Origin: Pedobacter sp. ok626
GTDB taxonomy: Bacteria > Bacteroidota > Bacteroidia > Sphingobacteriales > Sphingobacteriaceae
Direction: 5' to 3'
DNA: 64,000 bases
Assembly (NCBI RefSeq): GCF_900100435.1
Contig: NZ_FNEX01000002.1
Location: forward strand, 434,001 to 498,000
The notes under the pieces are model-generated. The model was not told where the DNA came from, made no database searches, and saw only the letters and a list, made by a program, of their open reading frames with translations. The translations under genes were made by a program, and so were the position numbers. This document shows positions 27,164 through 35,772 of the stretch, piece after piece; the stretch's first letter is position 1, and the number at the start of each line of letters is the position of its first letter.

Positions 27164-27991
27164 TTATTTATGCGTACTAGCGTAAGTTTGGATGATGCTG
27201 AAACCTGCTTCATCAATTGCATAAGTTAATTTATCAATTTTAGAAGTTAGGATGTTGTACATGATAATTGCAAGTGTAGAAGTACCAATACCTGTAGCTG
27301 TGTTAATCAAAGCCTCAGAGATACCAGTTGCCAATGCAGCTTGATCTGGAGCACCAGAGTTAGCCAAACCACCGAAGGCCTTGATCATACCTGTTACTGT
27401 TCCTAATAGACCCATCAAAGTACCTACTGATACTAAAGTAGCAATTACAGTTAAGTTTTGCTCTAACATTGGCATTTCCAAAGTAGTAGCTTCTTCGATA
27501 TCTTTCTGGATAGCTAAACATTTTTGGTCAGTGTCCATGTTTGGCTCAACTTCCATTTCACGGTATTTTTTCAATCCCGATTTAATTACGTTTGCAACAG
27601 AACCTTGTTGTTTGTCACACTCAGCCATAGCTGACTCAATGTTGTTTGCATTCAAAAGAGACTGCACTTTTTTAACGAAAGCATCTAAGCTTCCTTTACC
27701 TGTTGCTTTACCAATAACAATAAAACGCTCAACAGAGAATACGATTACCATTAAGAACATACCCATAAGGATTGGTACGATAAAACCACCTTTGTAAGCC
27801 ATACCTGCGTAGTTACCAACTTTAGGTAAATTTTCAACGTTATCGTCGATAAAGTTTTTTGGATCACCCAGGATAAATTTGAAAATACAGATACCGATAA
27901 TGATACAAATTGGAATCGTTAATGTAGCGAATAGATTAGAAGCTGTCGAGCTTTCTTTTTTTACTGTTGTAGGTTTTGGTGCGTTTGCCAT
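27164..27991 (-). CDS. exbB: ExbB/TolQ/MotA family proton channel protein
   Basis: A 275-residue ExbB-type inner-membrane protein with three TM regions: a first near 20-40, a second near 70-92 (GGFIVPILMGMFLMVIVFSVERF), and the conserved MotA/ExbB core with TLMGLLGTVTGMIKAFGGLA and ALINTATGIGTSTLAIIMYN (about 205-262). It is the first gene of the operon exbB-exbD-exbD-tonB and has a strong consensus promoter 99 nt upstream. Confidence 0.94.
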   Translation of the reverse strand: MANAPKPTTVKKESSTASNLFATLTIPICIIIGICIFKFILGDPKNFIDDNVENLPKVGNYAGMAYKGGFIVPILMGMFLMVIVFSVERFIVIGKATGKGSLDAFVKKVQSLLNANNIESAMAECDKQQGSVANVIKSGLKKYREMEVEPNMDTDQKCLAIQKDIEEATTLEMPMLEQNLTVIATLVSVGTLMGLLGTVTGMIKAFGGLANSGAPDQAALATGISEALINTATGIGTSTLAIIMYNILTSKIDKLTYAIDEAGFSIIQTYASTHK

Positions 27992-28089
27992 TTTTTTTTA
28001 GTTTTTTAGTTTTTAGTACTTTGTTTTTTAAAATTAGATAAATAATCCGTAATACACACAACGACCATTATAAACAATTGTTGTAACAA

Positions 28090-28118
28090 CAAAATTATAA
28101 CTTTGATTTTAATTCCAA
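28090..28118 (-). promoter_or_regulatory. Promoter of the exbB-tonB operon
   Basis: On the minus strand TTG (28116-28118), an 18-nt spacer and TAATTTTG (28090-28097) match the Bacteroidota TTG-N17-19-TAnnTTTG consensus. Just downstream is a near-perfect 15-nt palindrome (TTGTTGT/ACAACAA), a possible operator or 5' hairpin. Confidence 0.65.
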
Positions 28119-28171
28119 ATTAAATAATCGTTAGCCTATTCCCCGAGTATTTCCCTTCACGTAGTTAGTAT

Positions 28172-28208
28172 AATTAAAAAAGATTGTCCCGGTGGAGAGA
28201 CAATCTTT
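28172..28208 (-). terminator. Intrinsic terminator of pckA
   Basis: Perfect 10-bp stem AAAGATTGTC/GACAATCTTT (28199-28208 with 28179-28188) around a 10-nt loop, followed on the minus strand by a run of six T. It lies 56 nt after the pckA stop. Confidence 0.85.
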
Positions 28209-28263
28209 CGCAATTAAAACTAAAAAAAAATTGAAATGCAAATTTTTCGGTAAAAAAATGCTT

Positions 28264-29868
28264 TTAATGTGCGTTTTCAACAACTTTAGGCACAGATGCA
28301 AGCATTTCTTCACTCGCATAGGCTTCAAACTGCTTAAAGTTATTTATAAATGCCAACGCCAATTCGTTTGCTTTTAGATCGTATTCCTTAGGATCCGTCC
28401 AGGTATTTCTTGGGTTCAATATTTCTGCCGGAACGTTTGGACAACCTACCGGAATGCACAATCCAAATACAGGATCTGCTTCAAAAGCGATATTTTCAAA
28501 TTCTCCCTTCAATGCAGCAGCAATCATAGCTCTTGTATACGCTAATTTCATCCGTTTTCCAACTCCATAAGCTCCGCCACTCCATCCGGTATTGATCAAC
28601 CAAACATTCACCTTATGCTTTTGCATCTTCTCGCCTAGCAAACTTGCATAGCGTGTTGGGTGCAACGGCATAAATGCTTTACCAAAACAAGCAGAGAAGG
28701 TTAACTGAGGTTCTGTAACGCCCGCTTCTGTCCCTGCCACCTTAGCGGTATAGCCAGATACGAAATGGAACATCGCCTGCCCCGGAGTTAATTTTGATAT
28801 CGGAGGTAAAACACCAAACGCATCAGCTGTTAGAAAGAAAATGTTTTTAGGCATTCCAGCTATTGATGGTATAATCGCATTATCAATGAAATCTATTGGG
28901 TAAGCAACCCTTGTATTTTCTGTTTTATCTATATTAGAAAAATCTACCGTACGCGTCTGAGGGAAATAATTAATATTTTCCAACAATGCGCCAAATTTAA
29001 TGGCATTATATATCTGAGGTTCCTTCTCAGCTGTCAGGTCTACACATTTAGCATAGCATCCGCCTTCGAAATTGAACACAGAATCATCGCTCCAGCCATG
29101 CTCATCATCACCAATCAGCCCTCTTTCAGGATCAGCCGAAAGCGTGGTTTTCCCAGTGCCCGAAAGGCCAAAAAAGATTGCCGTATCGCCATCCTTCCCT
29201 ACATTGGCAGAGCAATGCATCGATAAAGTGTTTTTTTGTTCTGGTAAAATGAAATTAAGTACAGAGAAGATCCCTTTTTTTATCTCTCCAGTGTAACCCG
29301 ATCCACCCACCAAAATCATCTTTTTAGTAAAGTTCAGGATAGAAAAATTCGGTTGCCTGGTCCCATCTACGGCCGGATCAGCGAAAAAAGTAGGTGCAGC
29401 TATAATCGTCCACTCCGGTTGAGCAACCACTTCTTCTTCTCCAAACCTCAGAAACAGGTTATTGGCGAAAAGATTTTGATAGGCCGTTTCCGTAACTACC
29501 CTGATGGTTGTTTTATACTTTTCATCTGCACAGGCGTAGGCATCCCGTACATAAAAATCCTTCTGATTAAGGTGCGCGGTAATCTTATTAAAAAGGGAAT
29601 CGAAATGTTGTGCATCAATCTTGATATTGATGTCACCCCACCAAACGGTATCCTGAGTAATGTCATCGCAAACAATAAATCTGTCTTTCGGAGAACGACC
29701 GGTAAATTTACCTGTGTCAATTGCCAATGCACCGCTATCGGCAAGCGTACCTTCTCCATTCTTCAAGGCCTCTTCAACCAGTTGTGCCACATTAAGCTGA
29801 AATAGAGCATTATCTGAATCTAGGTTCAAATAGTTCAAGTCAGGCTTAAGCATAAACGCTTTGCTCAT
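28264..29868 (-). CDS. pckA: Phosphoenolpyruvate carboxykinase (ATP)
   Basis: PckA (534 residues) converts oxaloacetate and ATP to phosphoenolpyruvate, ADP and CO2 in gluconeogenesis. The P-loop GLSGTGKTTL is at 234-243, followed by the metal/kinase-2 region LIGDDEHGWSDDSVFNFEGGCYAKCVDL. The N-terminal FTGRSPKDRF and VGGSGYTGEIKKGIF (PEPCK motif) are intact. Length and motifs place it in the ATP-dependent class, not the GTP-dependent class. It has its own terminator. Upstream, a TAACTTTG -7-like element at 29889-29896 lacks a clear -33 partner. Confidence 0.97.
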   Translation of the reverse strand: MSKAFMLKPDLNYLNLDSDNALFQLNVAQLVEEALKNGEGTLADSGALAIDTGKFTGRSPKDRFIVCDDITQDTVWWGDINIKIDAQHFDSLFNKITAHLNQKDFYVRDAYACADEKYKTTIRVVTETAYQNLFANNLFLRFGEEEVVAQPEWTIIAAPTFFADPAVDGTRQPNFSILNFTKKMILVGGSGYTGEIKKGIFSVLNFILPEQKNTLSMHCSANVGKDGDTAIFFGLSGTGKTTLSADPERGLIGDDEHGWSDDSVFNFEGGCYAKCVDLTAEKEPQIYNAIKFGALLENINYFPQTRTVDFSNIDKTENTRVAYPIDFIDNAIIPSIAGMPKNIFFLTADAFGVLPPISKLTPGQAMFHFVSGYTAKVAGTEAGVTEPQLTFSACFGKAFMPLHPTRYASLLGEKMQKHKVNVWLINTGWSGGAYGVGKRMKLAYTRAMIAAALKGEFENIAFEADPVFGLCIPVGCPNVPAEILNPRNTWTDPKEYDLKANELALAFINNFKQFEAYASEEMLASVPKVVENAH

Positions 29869-29888
29869 AAATAAGTAAGTTAGTCCGA

Positions 29889-29896
29889 CAAAGTTA
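29889..29896 (-). promoter_or_regulatory. Possible -7 element for pckA
   Basis: TAACTTTG on the minus strand matches TAnnTTTG and lies about 20 nt before the pckA ATG. No TTG at the expected 17-20 nt spacing was found, so this is a weak call. Confidence 0.3.
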
Positions 29897-30012
29897 TGCA
29901 GATAAAAAGGGAATAAGCATCATTTCGCCCGAAAAAATTTACTTATTGTCGCCGATACACTAACACGAATTAGCTGATTATCAATGATTTAAAACGATTT
30001 CAGAAAACGTTT

Positions 30013-30366
30013 TTATCCACCTGATTTTTTTACTTTGAAGCCTTCTTTTTGAAGCAATAACAGCACTTTATCTCTAAAATCGCCCTGGATTAGAATTTCA
30101 CCGTCTTTACTCGCTCCTCCTACACCACATTTGGTCTTCAGCATTTTACTCAGTTTTTCCAACTCTTCATCGCTCCCAACAAATCCTGTGACCAATGTTA
30201 CGGCCTTTCCCCCACGATTCTTTTTGTCCAGCATCACCCGTAAATTTTGCTGATTGTTAGCCAAAGCTTCAGCTGGTTCCGCATTTTCTTCCTCATAAAC
30301 AAAAGATGGATCTGTCGAGTACATGATCCCACCTAAGTCGCTTAGCGTTTTCTTTTTAGGCTTCAT
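30013..30366 (-). CDS. SUI1/eIF1-like translation factor (YciH family)
   Basis: A 117-residue protein with a C-terminal SUI1 domain (about 40-117): LDKKNRGGKAVTLVTGFVG, KMLKTKCGVGGASKDGEILIQGDFRDKV. The GVGG..KDGEI.IQGD motif is diagnostic. In bacteria YciH-type proteins influence start-site selection under stress; the exact role here is unknown. It overlaps the end of the lipid kinase gene by 11 nt, so the two are coupled, and lies 144 nt upstream of pckA. Confidence 0.92.
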   Translation of the reverse strand: MKPKKKTLSDLGGIMYSTDPSFVYEEENAEPAEALANNQQNLRVMLDKKNRGGKAVTLVTGFVGSDEELEKLSKMLKTKCGVGGASKDGEILIQGDFRDKVLLLLQKEGFKVKKSGG

Positions 30367-31246
30367 AATCAGGTGTAATGATATTTAAAGACAAAGGGTT
30401 AATAGACACTGCGATTTCTTTCCCCATAAAATAGGGCTCTCCATCAATATGTATCGCATCTTCCTTTATCCGACTGATGTATATATTTTTTCCTTTAATA
30501 ATTTCTACCAGGTTAGAGTTATCGGTTTTTAACCGCAGCATTTGATAAGCCAATACAGGAAGTTTGTACAACGGGAACTCCTTAACAATGCAAACATCCA
30601 GCAATCCATCGGTTACCGATGCTTTTGGAGATATATGTGCATTGTTGCCATACTGCGAAGAATTGGCAACACTAATCACAAATGCCTTGCGCGAGTATTC
30701 TTTCCCATCAACAGTAATCTGGTACGTTTGGGACTTGTAGCTAAACATTTCTCGCAAACCCAATTTTACATATCCACTTAATCCCCTGCTTTTATTTCCG
30801 GCAAACACCGAACTGATATGGGCATCAAAACCCATACCGGCCATATTGAAAAAGCACTTCTCATTAAATGTCGCAGTATCAATAACCGATACTTTACAGT
30901 TATTTATGACTTTTATCGCTTTTACCGTATTCATCGGTATTTTTAAGAACCTGGCTAAACCATTTCCTGATCCAAAAGGCAAAACACCAAGTATTTTGTT
31001 CTGTTGCATCACTTTTGCTGCGATTTCATTGATTGTTCCATCGCCACCAACAGCAACAATCACATCAAAGTTTTTATTCGCAGCTTCTTCTGCTATTTCG
31101 GCGGCATGGCCAACATATTCAGTAAATGCAAAGTTCGGATTGAATTTCGCCCGATCCAGATGAGCATCTATCAGTGCAGGAATTTTCAACTTATTCTTCC
31201 CTCCCGATATTGGGTTTATGATAAATAAAATATTTAATTTTGACAA
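30356..31246 (-). CDS. Diacylglycerol kinase-type lipid kinase (YegS/DgkB-like)
   Basis: A 296-residue cytosolic or peripheral lipid kinase of the DAGK catalytic family. The nucleotide-binding motif VGGDGTINEIA is at about 66-76, followed by LPFGSGNGLARFL and, later, GLLDVCIVKEF. The N-terminal IINPISGG is the standard beginning. It phosphorylates diacylglycerol or a related lipid using ATP; the exact lipid cannot be inferred. It is divergent from metK, with the riboswitch leader between them. Confidence 0.93.
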   Translation of the reverse strand: MSKLNILFIINPISGGKNKLKIPALIDAHLDRAKFNPNFAFTEYVGHAAEIAEEAANKNFDVIVAVGGDGTINEIAAKVMQQNKILGVLPFGSGNGLARFLKIPMNTVKAIKVINNCKVSVIDTATFNEKCFFNMAGMGFDAHISSVFAGNKSRGLSGYVKLGLREMFSYKSQTYQITVDGKEYSRKAFVISVANSSQYGNNAHISPKASVTDGLLDVCIVKEFPLYKLPVLAYQMLRLKTDNSNLVEIIKGKNIYISRIKEDAIHIDGEPYFMGKEIAVSINPLSLNIITPDYEA

Positions 31247-31287
31247 GGTCTTCGCGCTTTATTAGAATACAAAATAATCGATATTTT

Positions 31288-31317
31288 TTGACTATTTAAA
31301 TATATAGTGTAATTTTG
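31288..31317 (+). promoter_or_regulatory. metK promoter
   Basis: TTG (31288-31290), a 19-nt spacer and TAATTTTG (31310-31317) match the Bacteroidota promoter consensus exactly. The expected transcription start is just before the riboswitch aptamer at 31328. Confidence 0.75.
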
Positions 31318-31327
31318 CAGCATTAAA

Positions 31328-31392
31328 GTGGACTGATTTGCGATGCTATGTAAAAATAGCGGGATTGCAACCACGTAAAAAAAAGTGCTAAC
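31328..31392 (+). ncRNA. Candidate SAM-II riboswitch upstream of metK
   Basis: The leader shows the SAM-II order. P1 is GTGG (31328-31331) with CCAC (31371-31374). The loop element CTGATTTG follows the 5' strand and ATTGCA precedes the 3' strand. An A-rich linker leads to GTGCTAA (31385-31391), the 3' pseudoknot segment. A small extra hairpin GCTAT/ATAGC (31345-31349 with 31356-31360) is inserted in the loop. Downstream AAGTG (31383-31387) can alternatively pair with CACTT (31401-31405), which would sequester the pseudoknot strand. Location between a consensus promoter and SAM synthetase fits feedback by SAM. The metK ATG is about 87 nt further on. Confidence 0.8.
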
Positions 31393-31478
31393 CTGTCATA
31401 CACTTCATTTTACTGCCTGTTTTGCAGGATCAACTTCCATTTTACGTAATTGTTTACTATTTAAATTAATTATTTAAA

Positions 31479-32729
31479 ATGTCGTATTTATTTACATCAG
31501 AATCTGTTTCCGAAGGACATCCTGATAAAATTGCGGATCAAATTTCTGATGCGCTAATCGATAACTTCCTGGCTTTTGATCCAGATTCAAAAGTAGCTTG
31601 CGAAACATTAGTTACCACTGGTCAGGTAATTCTAGCTGGCGAAGTAAAATCTACTACCTACCTGGATGTACAACAAATTGCGCGAGATGTTATCCGTAAA
31701 ATCGGGTACACCAAAAGCGAATATATGTTCGAGGCCAACTCTTGTGGTATCCTTTCGGCTATCCATGAGCAGTCACAAGACATCAACCAAGGTGTAGATA
31801 GAAGTAGTAAAGAAGAGCAAGGTGCTGGTGACCAAGGAATGATGTTTGGCTATGCTACCACTGAAACTGAAAATTATATGCCTTTGGCTTTAGACTTGTC
31901 GCATACTTTGCTACAGGAATTGGCTATCTTAAGACGTGAGAACAAGGAAATCACTTATTTACGTCCAGATGCAAAATCTCAGGTAACTCTTGAATATTCA
32001 GACGATAACAAACCAGTACGCATTGCTGCAATTGTAATTTCTACGCAGCATGATGATTTTGCTGAGGAAGCGACAATGCTAGCCAAAATCAAAAAAGACC
32101 TGGTTGATATCCTAATTCCAAGAATCATTTCCAAATACCCTCAATACGCGCATTTCTTTAACGATAAAATTGAATACCATATTAACCCAACCGGTAAATT
32201 TGTAATCGGTGGTCCACATGGCGATACTGGTTTAACAGGCCGTAAAATTATCGTGGATACTTATGGTGGTAAAGGTGCACATGGTGGTGGTGCTTTCTCT
32301 GGAAAAGATCCAAGTAAGGTAGATAGAAGTGCTGCTTATGCTACTCGTCATATCGCTAAAAACCTTGCTGCTGCAGGTGTTGCTGATGAAATTCTGGTGC
32401 AAGTAAGTTATGCGATCGGTGTAGCTAAACCAATGGGTATCTATATCAACACTTACGGAACAAGCAAAGTGAACAAAACTGATGGTGAGATTGCTAAAAT
32501 CGTAGAGGATATATTTGATATGCGCCCTTACTTTATCGAGCAACGCTTAAAATTAAGAAACCCTATTTATAGCGAAACTGCTGCTTACGGGCATATGGGC
32601 CGCAAGCCAGAAACTGTAACCAAAACTTTCAAAACGCCAAACGGTGAAACTAAAACAGTTAGTGTTGAGCTGTTTACTTGGGAGAAATTGGATTTTGTAG
32701 ATAAAGTAAAAGCTGCTTTTTCTTTGTAA
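31479..32729 (+). CDS. metK: S-adenosylmethionine synthetase
   Basis: MetK (416 residues) makes SAM from methionine and ATP. Conserved elements are [20 protein letters not shown] (7-26), [12 protein letters not shown] (ATP-binding hexapeptide region), [21 protein letters not shown] and the [20 protein letters not shown]-loop-like segment. The length is slightly above the usual about 385-400 residues owing to short insertions, as in other Bacteroidota. It is preceded by a consensus promoter and a SAM-II-like leader, and followed by a terminator at 32752-32786. Confidence 0.98.
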   Translation: MSYLFTSESVSEGHPDKIADQISDALIDNFLAFDPDSKVACETLVTTGQVILAGEVKSTTYLDVQQIARDVIRKIGYTKSEYMFEANSCGILSAIHEQSQDINQGVDRSSKEEQGAGDQGMMFGYATTETENYMPLALDLSHTLLQELAILRRENKEITYLRPDAKSQVTLEYSDDNKPVRIAAIVISTQHDDFAEEATMLAKIKKDLVDILIPRIISKYPQYAHFFNDKIEYHINPTGKFVIGGPHGDTGLTGRKIIVDTYGGKGAHGGGAFSGKDPSKVDRSAAYATRHIAKNLAAAGVADEILVQVSYAIGVAKPMGIYINTYGTSKVNKTDGEIAKIVEDIFDMRPYFIEQRLKLRNPIYSETAAYGHMGRKPETVTKTFKTPNGETKTVSVELFTWEKLDFVDKVKAAFSL

Positions 32730-32751
32730 GCCTAGCTCTATAATATACTTA

Positions 32752-32787
32752 AAAGGGGATGTAACGATTGTTATATCCCTTTTTTTA
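32752..32787 (+). terminator. metK terminator
   Basis: AAAGGG-G-ATGTAAC pairs with GTTATAT-CCCTTT (one G-U pair, one bulged G) around a GATT loop and is followed by a run of T. Confidence 0.85.
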
Positions 32788-32897
32788 TGCCGCATCGTCT
32801 CCGACATTATGAGTTAGCTTTCCTGTCCGTTCCTGAAATTGATTGTGACAAACCATTTGACCTAAGCGTTGTTCTTATATAAAAGAAACATAACATT

Positions 32898-33239
32898 ATG
32901 GAACATCCTATGGAAATGAATACACTGAGTGAGATTTTAGAGAAATTGAGGACTAAAGGCCTTGACAAAGAAATAAAAATGACTGACCACGGCAAAATGC
33001 AAAGTGATCTGAAAATTTATAGTCCAGAAGATTTAACCATTATCAAAACATATCGTTTTGAAGGGGATTCCGATCCCGCAGACAATGCTGTTCTTTATTT
33101 GTTAGAAGATAAGGAGGGACAAATCGGATATATCATGGACGCCTACGGAATGTATAGTTCACAGGAAAATACGGGGTTTGATGATTTCCTCAAAAAGATA
33201 CCTACGGCCGATAGAGATTTACAAGAACTGTTTAGTTAA
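32898..33239 (+). CDS. Small conserved Bacteroidota protein (often mislabelled phosphoribosylpyrophosphate synthetase)
   Basis: A 113-residue soluble protein with the pattern KIYSPEDLTIIKTYRFEGDSDP.DN.VLYLLEDKEGQIGYIMDAYGMY (given here in pieces, about residues 42-86). I recognise the pattern from short Bacteroidota proteins that carry a misapplied PRPP-synthetase label. No PRPP synthetase motif is present. A shorter start at Met6 is possible. It sits between the metK terminator and the convergent DUF2264 gene, and its stop codon lies inside a 28-nt palindrome. Function unknown. Confidence 0.75.
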   Translation: MEHPMEMNTLSEILEKLRTKGLDKEIKMTDHGKMQSDLKIYSPEDLTIIKTYRFEGDSDPADNAVLYLLEDKEGQIGYIMDAYGMYSSQENTGFDDFLKKIPTADRDLQELFS

Positions 33240-33249
33240 ACAGTTCTTG
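33222..33249. terminator. Palindrome at the end of the small conserved gene
   Basis: A perfect 13-bp inverted repeat (33222-33234 and 33237-33249) separated by two bases, spanning the stop codon at 33237-33239. There is no T-run on either strand, so it may be a weak terminator or mRNA 3'-end stabiliser between convergent genes. Confidence 0.5.
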
Positions 33250-33259
33250 TATTACATTA

Positions 33260-34519
33260 TTAATAATCTACATGGTAATCCTTCGCAAAAGCCTCAGCAC
33301 CCCATGCGCGTTTACTTGTCCAGGCCACTGGCTTGGCAGTCCAGAATTCATGACTAGCCGGTAATCCCAATGGCAGAAAAGATAGTGTTGCCATATATAA
33401 ACTTCCGGTTGAAGTATAATAATCTGCTATTTCAGGTTGGTGGCCACAAAACCCCAGCTGTAACCAGCCTTTTTTATCAAATGTCCCCGGTGTGCCATAC
33501 ATGTTCTGTTTCACTTTAGTCAGTGCACAACGCACTTGAGCGGGCTTAATAGATTCTGGCAATTTTTCCATCAATGCAACTTGACTAAGCGCCTGGAAAG
33601 CACCGGTACGGTAAGTAATAGATCGGCCAATCGGCGGGAAGGTTCCCTCTGGGGAGATCATTCGCTCCTGCCCTACAGCATAACGTTGCATACGTTTTAA
33701 AGCCAGATCATAGACTTTCTGTTCAACCAGTTTTTTATCTGCCATCACTGCAAGGATATCCACCATCATGGGATGGATTACAAAAGAGTTATAGTAATCA
33801 AAGGCAAGGTTCGGACCATCGCCGTACCAGCCATCACCTTTATACCATTCATTCAATTTTTTAGGCCCTTCATTTAAGCGTTCCGCATTATAATCTTCTC
33901 CAACGGAAAGTAAAAAAGCTTCTGTAATCGAGCCGAATAATAGCCAGTTGCTTTTAAACGGCTTTCTGTTTCTTAAAGATTTAAAGGCAGTAATGATTCT
34001 TTGTTTTGTTTCTGCTTCGAGCGGCTCCCACAATGCTTTTGGTGCCCTTAAAAAAGATTGAGCCAGGTAAGCGGCATCTACAATTGGTTGATAGTCCTTG
34101 GCAAAGTTTAACGCATCGGGACTACCGGGCGCAAAACATTTGTTTAGACCTTTTATCGCATCTGTTCTTAGCTTTTTTCTTGCTATTCCCTCTGTGGTTT
34201 CATCATCGGGTAAAGCCAACCAAGGGGCAATTCCGGCATAAGTACGACCCACTGCTTCAAGATAAGTTACCGATAACGAGCGCGAATCAAATGTAGGTGC
34301 TTTTTCAACTGGCATATTTTTGATCAATGTGCCGTTGGCCAAATTGATTACGACAGGACTGGCAATTTTATTTAGCAATTTCCACCAATACTCGCGATCA
34401 TTCCCAGCATACCCTATTGATACTTTGGTTTGATCAGTAGCAGCCAAAATATTTTTGGGGCTCATTGCACCAATAATTCCGGCCAATGAGAAAGCACCTA
34501 TAAATTTTCTTCTTTCCAT
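33260..34519 (-). CDS. DUF2264 domain protein, exported by a Tat-like signal
   Basis: A 419-residue protein with a twin-arginine-like leader (MERRKFIGAFSLAGIIGA) and a DUF2264 (alpha/alpha-toroid-like) domain over most of the chain. Visible conserved pieces are YLEAVGRTYAGIAPWLALP, SNWLLFGSITEAFLLSVGE, YKGDGWYGDGPNLAFDYYNSFVIHPMMVDIL and the end block CGHQPEIADYYTSTGSLYMA. DUF2264 genes are common in polysaccharide utilisation loci, often next to uronyl hydrolases, but a defined activity cannot be assigned from the sequence. It starts 9 nt after GH88 and is the last gene of the GH29-GH88-DUF2264 unit. Confidence 0.85.
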   Translation of the reverse strand: MERRKFIGAFSLAGIIGAMSPKNILAATDQTKVSIGYAGNDREYWWKLLNKIASPVVINLANGTLIKNMPVEKAPTFDSRSLSVTYLEAVGRTYAGIAPWLALPDDETTEGIARKKLRTDAIKGLNKCFAPGSPDALNFAKDYQPIVDAAYLAQSFLRAPKALWEPLEAETKQRIITAFKSLRNRKPFKSNWLLFGSITEAFLLSVGEDYNAERLNEGPKKLNEWYKGDGWYGDGPNLAFDYYNSFVIHPMMVDILAVMADKKLVEQKVYDLALKRMQRYAVGQERMISPEGTFPPIGRSITYRTGAFQALSQVALMEKLPESIKPAQVRCALTKVKQNMYGTPGTFDKKGWLQLGFCGHQPEIADYYTSTGSLYMATLSFLPLGLPASHEFWTAKPVAWTSKRAWGAEAFAKDYHVDY

Positions 34520-34528
34520 ATAATTATT

Positions 34529-35725
34529 CTATAAATACCAGTTTTTGTAACGCATTAATGCCTCCAAATAATAATAATCGGCATAGGTTAGCGGCACATC
34601 TATTTCTGATCTAAGCGGTAATGCGCCTGTGCTATGCATCAGTAAAAAACCTCCATTTTGCCCCGCTTTAGAACGATAAGCATCAGACGACAATGAGGAG
34701 ATCATCTCCCCCGCAGCATCAATATAAATCTTAGCATCTTCCTTTCCTGTATATTGTCCAAGCTCCAGCAAGGCTGATGCAATCACAGCAGCCGCTGATG
34801 CATCCCGGTAAGTGTTTGGAATACCAGGGGCATCAAAATCCCAGTAAGGAACTTTATCGGCAGGCATATTTGGATGGTTCAATATAAAAGAGGCAATATT
34901 CTTTGCCAGATTTAAATATCGCTTTTCTTTTGTAAATCTGTACATCATGGTATAACCGTATAAAGCCCAACCTTGCCCGCGACTCCAAGCCGAAGAATCA
35001 GATGCGCCCTGAGCAGTTCCTCTTTTAACTACAGCTCCAGTTTTCATATCATAATCCACCACGTGATACGAGCTGTAATCTGGTCTGAAATGATTTTTCA
35101 TTGAGGTGTTGGCATGATTAATCGCGATCTTTTTATATTTAGCATCACCACCATGATCAGTTACCCAGGCTAATAATTCGAGGTTCATCAGGTTGTCGAT
35201 AATCACAGGTCCTTTCCATTTTTTACTGGAGTTCCAGGATTGGATCACTTTTGCATTGGGACGGTAACGTGTAATTAACGAAGCAGCAGCCGTATCAATT
35301 GTCGGTATGTATACCGGTTTTTTAGTGATGCGGTAAGCATTGCCAAAACTGCAAAACATCATAAAACCTAAATCATGATTACCTGTATAGTGTTTTTCCT
35401 TCTCTAATATTGCCAGGCGATTTTCCGCCTCTTTTAATGTGGCAGTGTCTTTAGTATATTCATAAATATAAAGCAATGCCCCTGGATAAAAACCACTGGT
35501 CCACCATTTGGTATCACTGGTTTCAACCCTATTGGTTTTAGGGTTATAAGTTTTGGGCATTACCTGCGCCGGGACATTTTTAGCGAGCACTTTATATTGC
35601 TGTTCGGCAAATCTAAATTGCTCATCAATCAGCTCTTTCATCTGCACCTTGTTCCCGTTTGCCTGCTGCGCACTGGCCAAACCTGTGGTAGCCAGTAAGC
35701 AGACAGTAAACAATAGTTTTCTCAT
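34529..35725 (-). CDS. GH88 unsaturated glucuronyl hydrolase
   Basis: A 398-residue glycoside hydrolase family 88 protein with signal peptide (MRKLLFTVCLLATTGLASAQ). GH88 enzymes remove the unsaturated uronic acid left at the non-reducing end by polysaccharide lyases, using vinyl-ether hydration. The two catalytic-region aspartates are D118 in GNHDLGFM and D177 in IIDNLMNLELL. The SRGQGWALYGYTMMYRFT block is also typical. No polysaccharide lyase is encoded in the window, so the donor substrate must be made elsewhere. It lies 47 nt after the fucosidase gene and 9 nt before DUF2264. Confidence 0.93.
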   Translation of the reverse strand: MRKLLFTVCLLATTGLASAQQANGNKVQMKELIDEQFRFAEQQYKVLAKNVPAQVMPKTYNPKTNRVETSDTKWWTSGFYPGALLYIYEYTKDTATLKEAENRLAILEKEKHYTGNHDLGFMMFCSFGNAYRITKKPVYIPTIDTAAASLITRYRPNAKVIQSWNSSKKWKGPVIIDNLMNLELLAWVTDHGGDAKYKKIAINHANTSMKNHFRPDYSSYHVVDYDMKTGAVVKRGTAQGASDSSAWSRGQGWALYGYTMMYRFTKEKRYLNLAKNIASFILNHPNMPADKVPYWDFDAPGIPNTYRDASAAAVIASALLELGQYTGKEDAKIYIDAAGEMISSLSSDAYRSKAGQNGGFLLMHSTGALPLRSEIDVPLTYADYYYLEALMRYKNWYL

Positions 35726-35772
35726 AGTTTGTGTGTGTTGTGTATTCCTTTGTGTTGTATTTTGTTTTGGGC

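Noticed and set aside
22055..28118. Phosphate ABC transport locus
   Set aside because: Only a PstS-like protein is present; no PstA, PstB, PstC or PhoU is encoded nearby.
32898..33239. Phosphoribosylpyrophosphate synthetase
   Set aside because: 113 residues and no PRPP-binding or catalytic motif; the name is a common mislabel for this small family.
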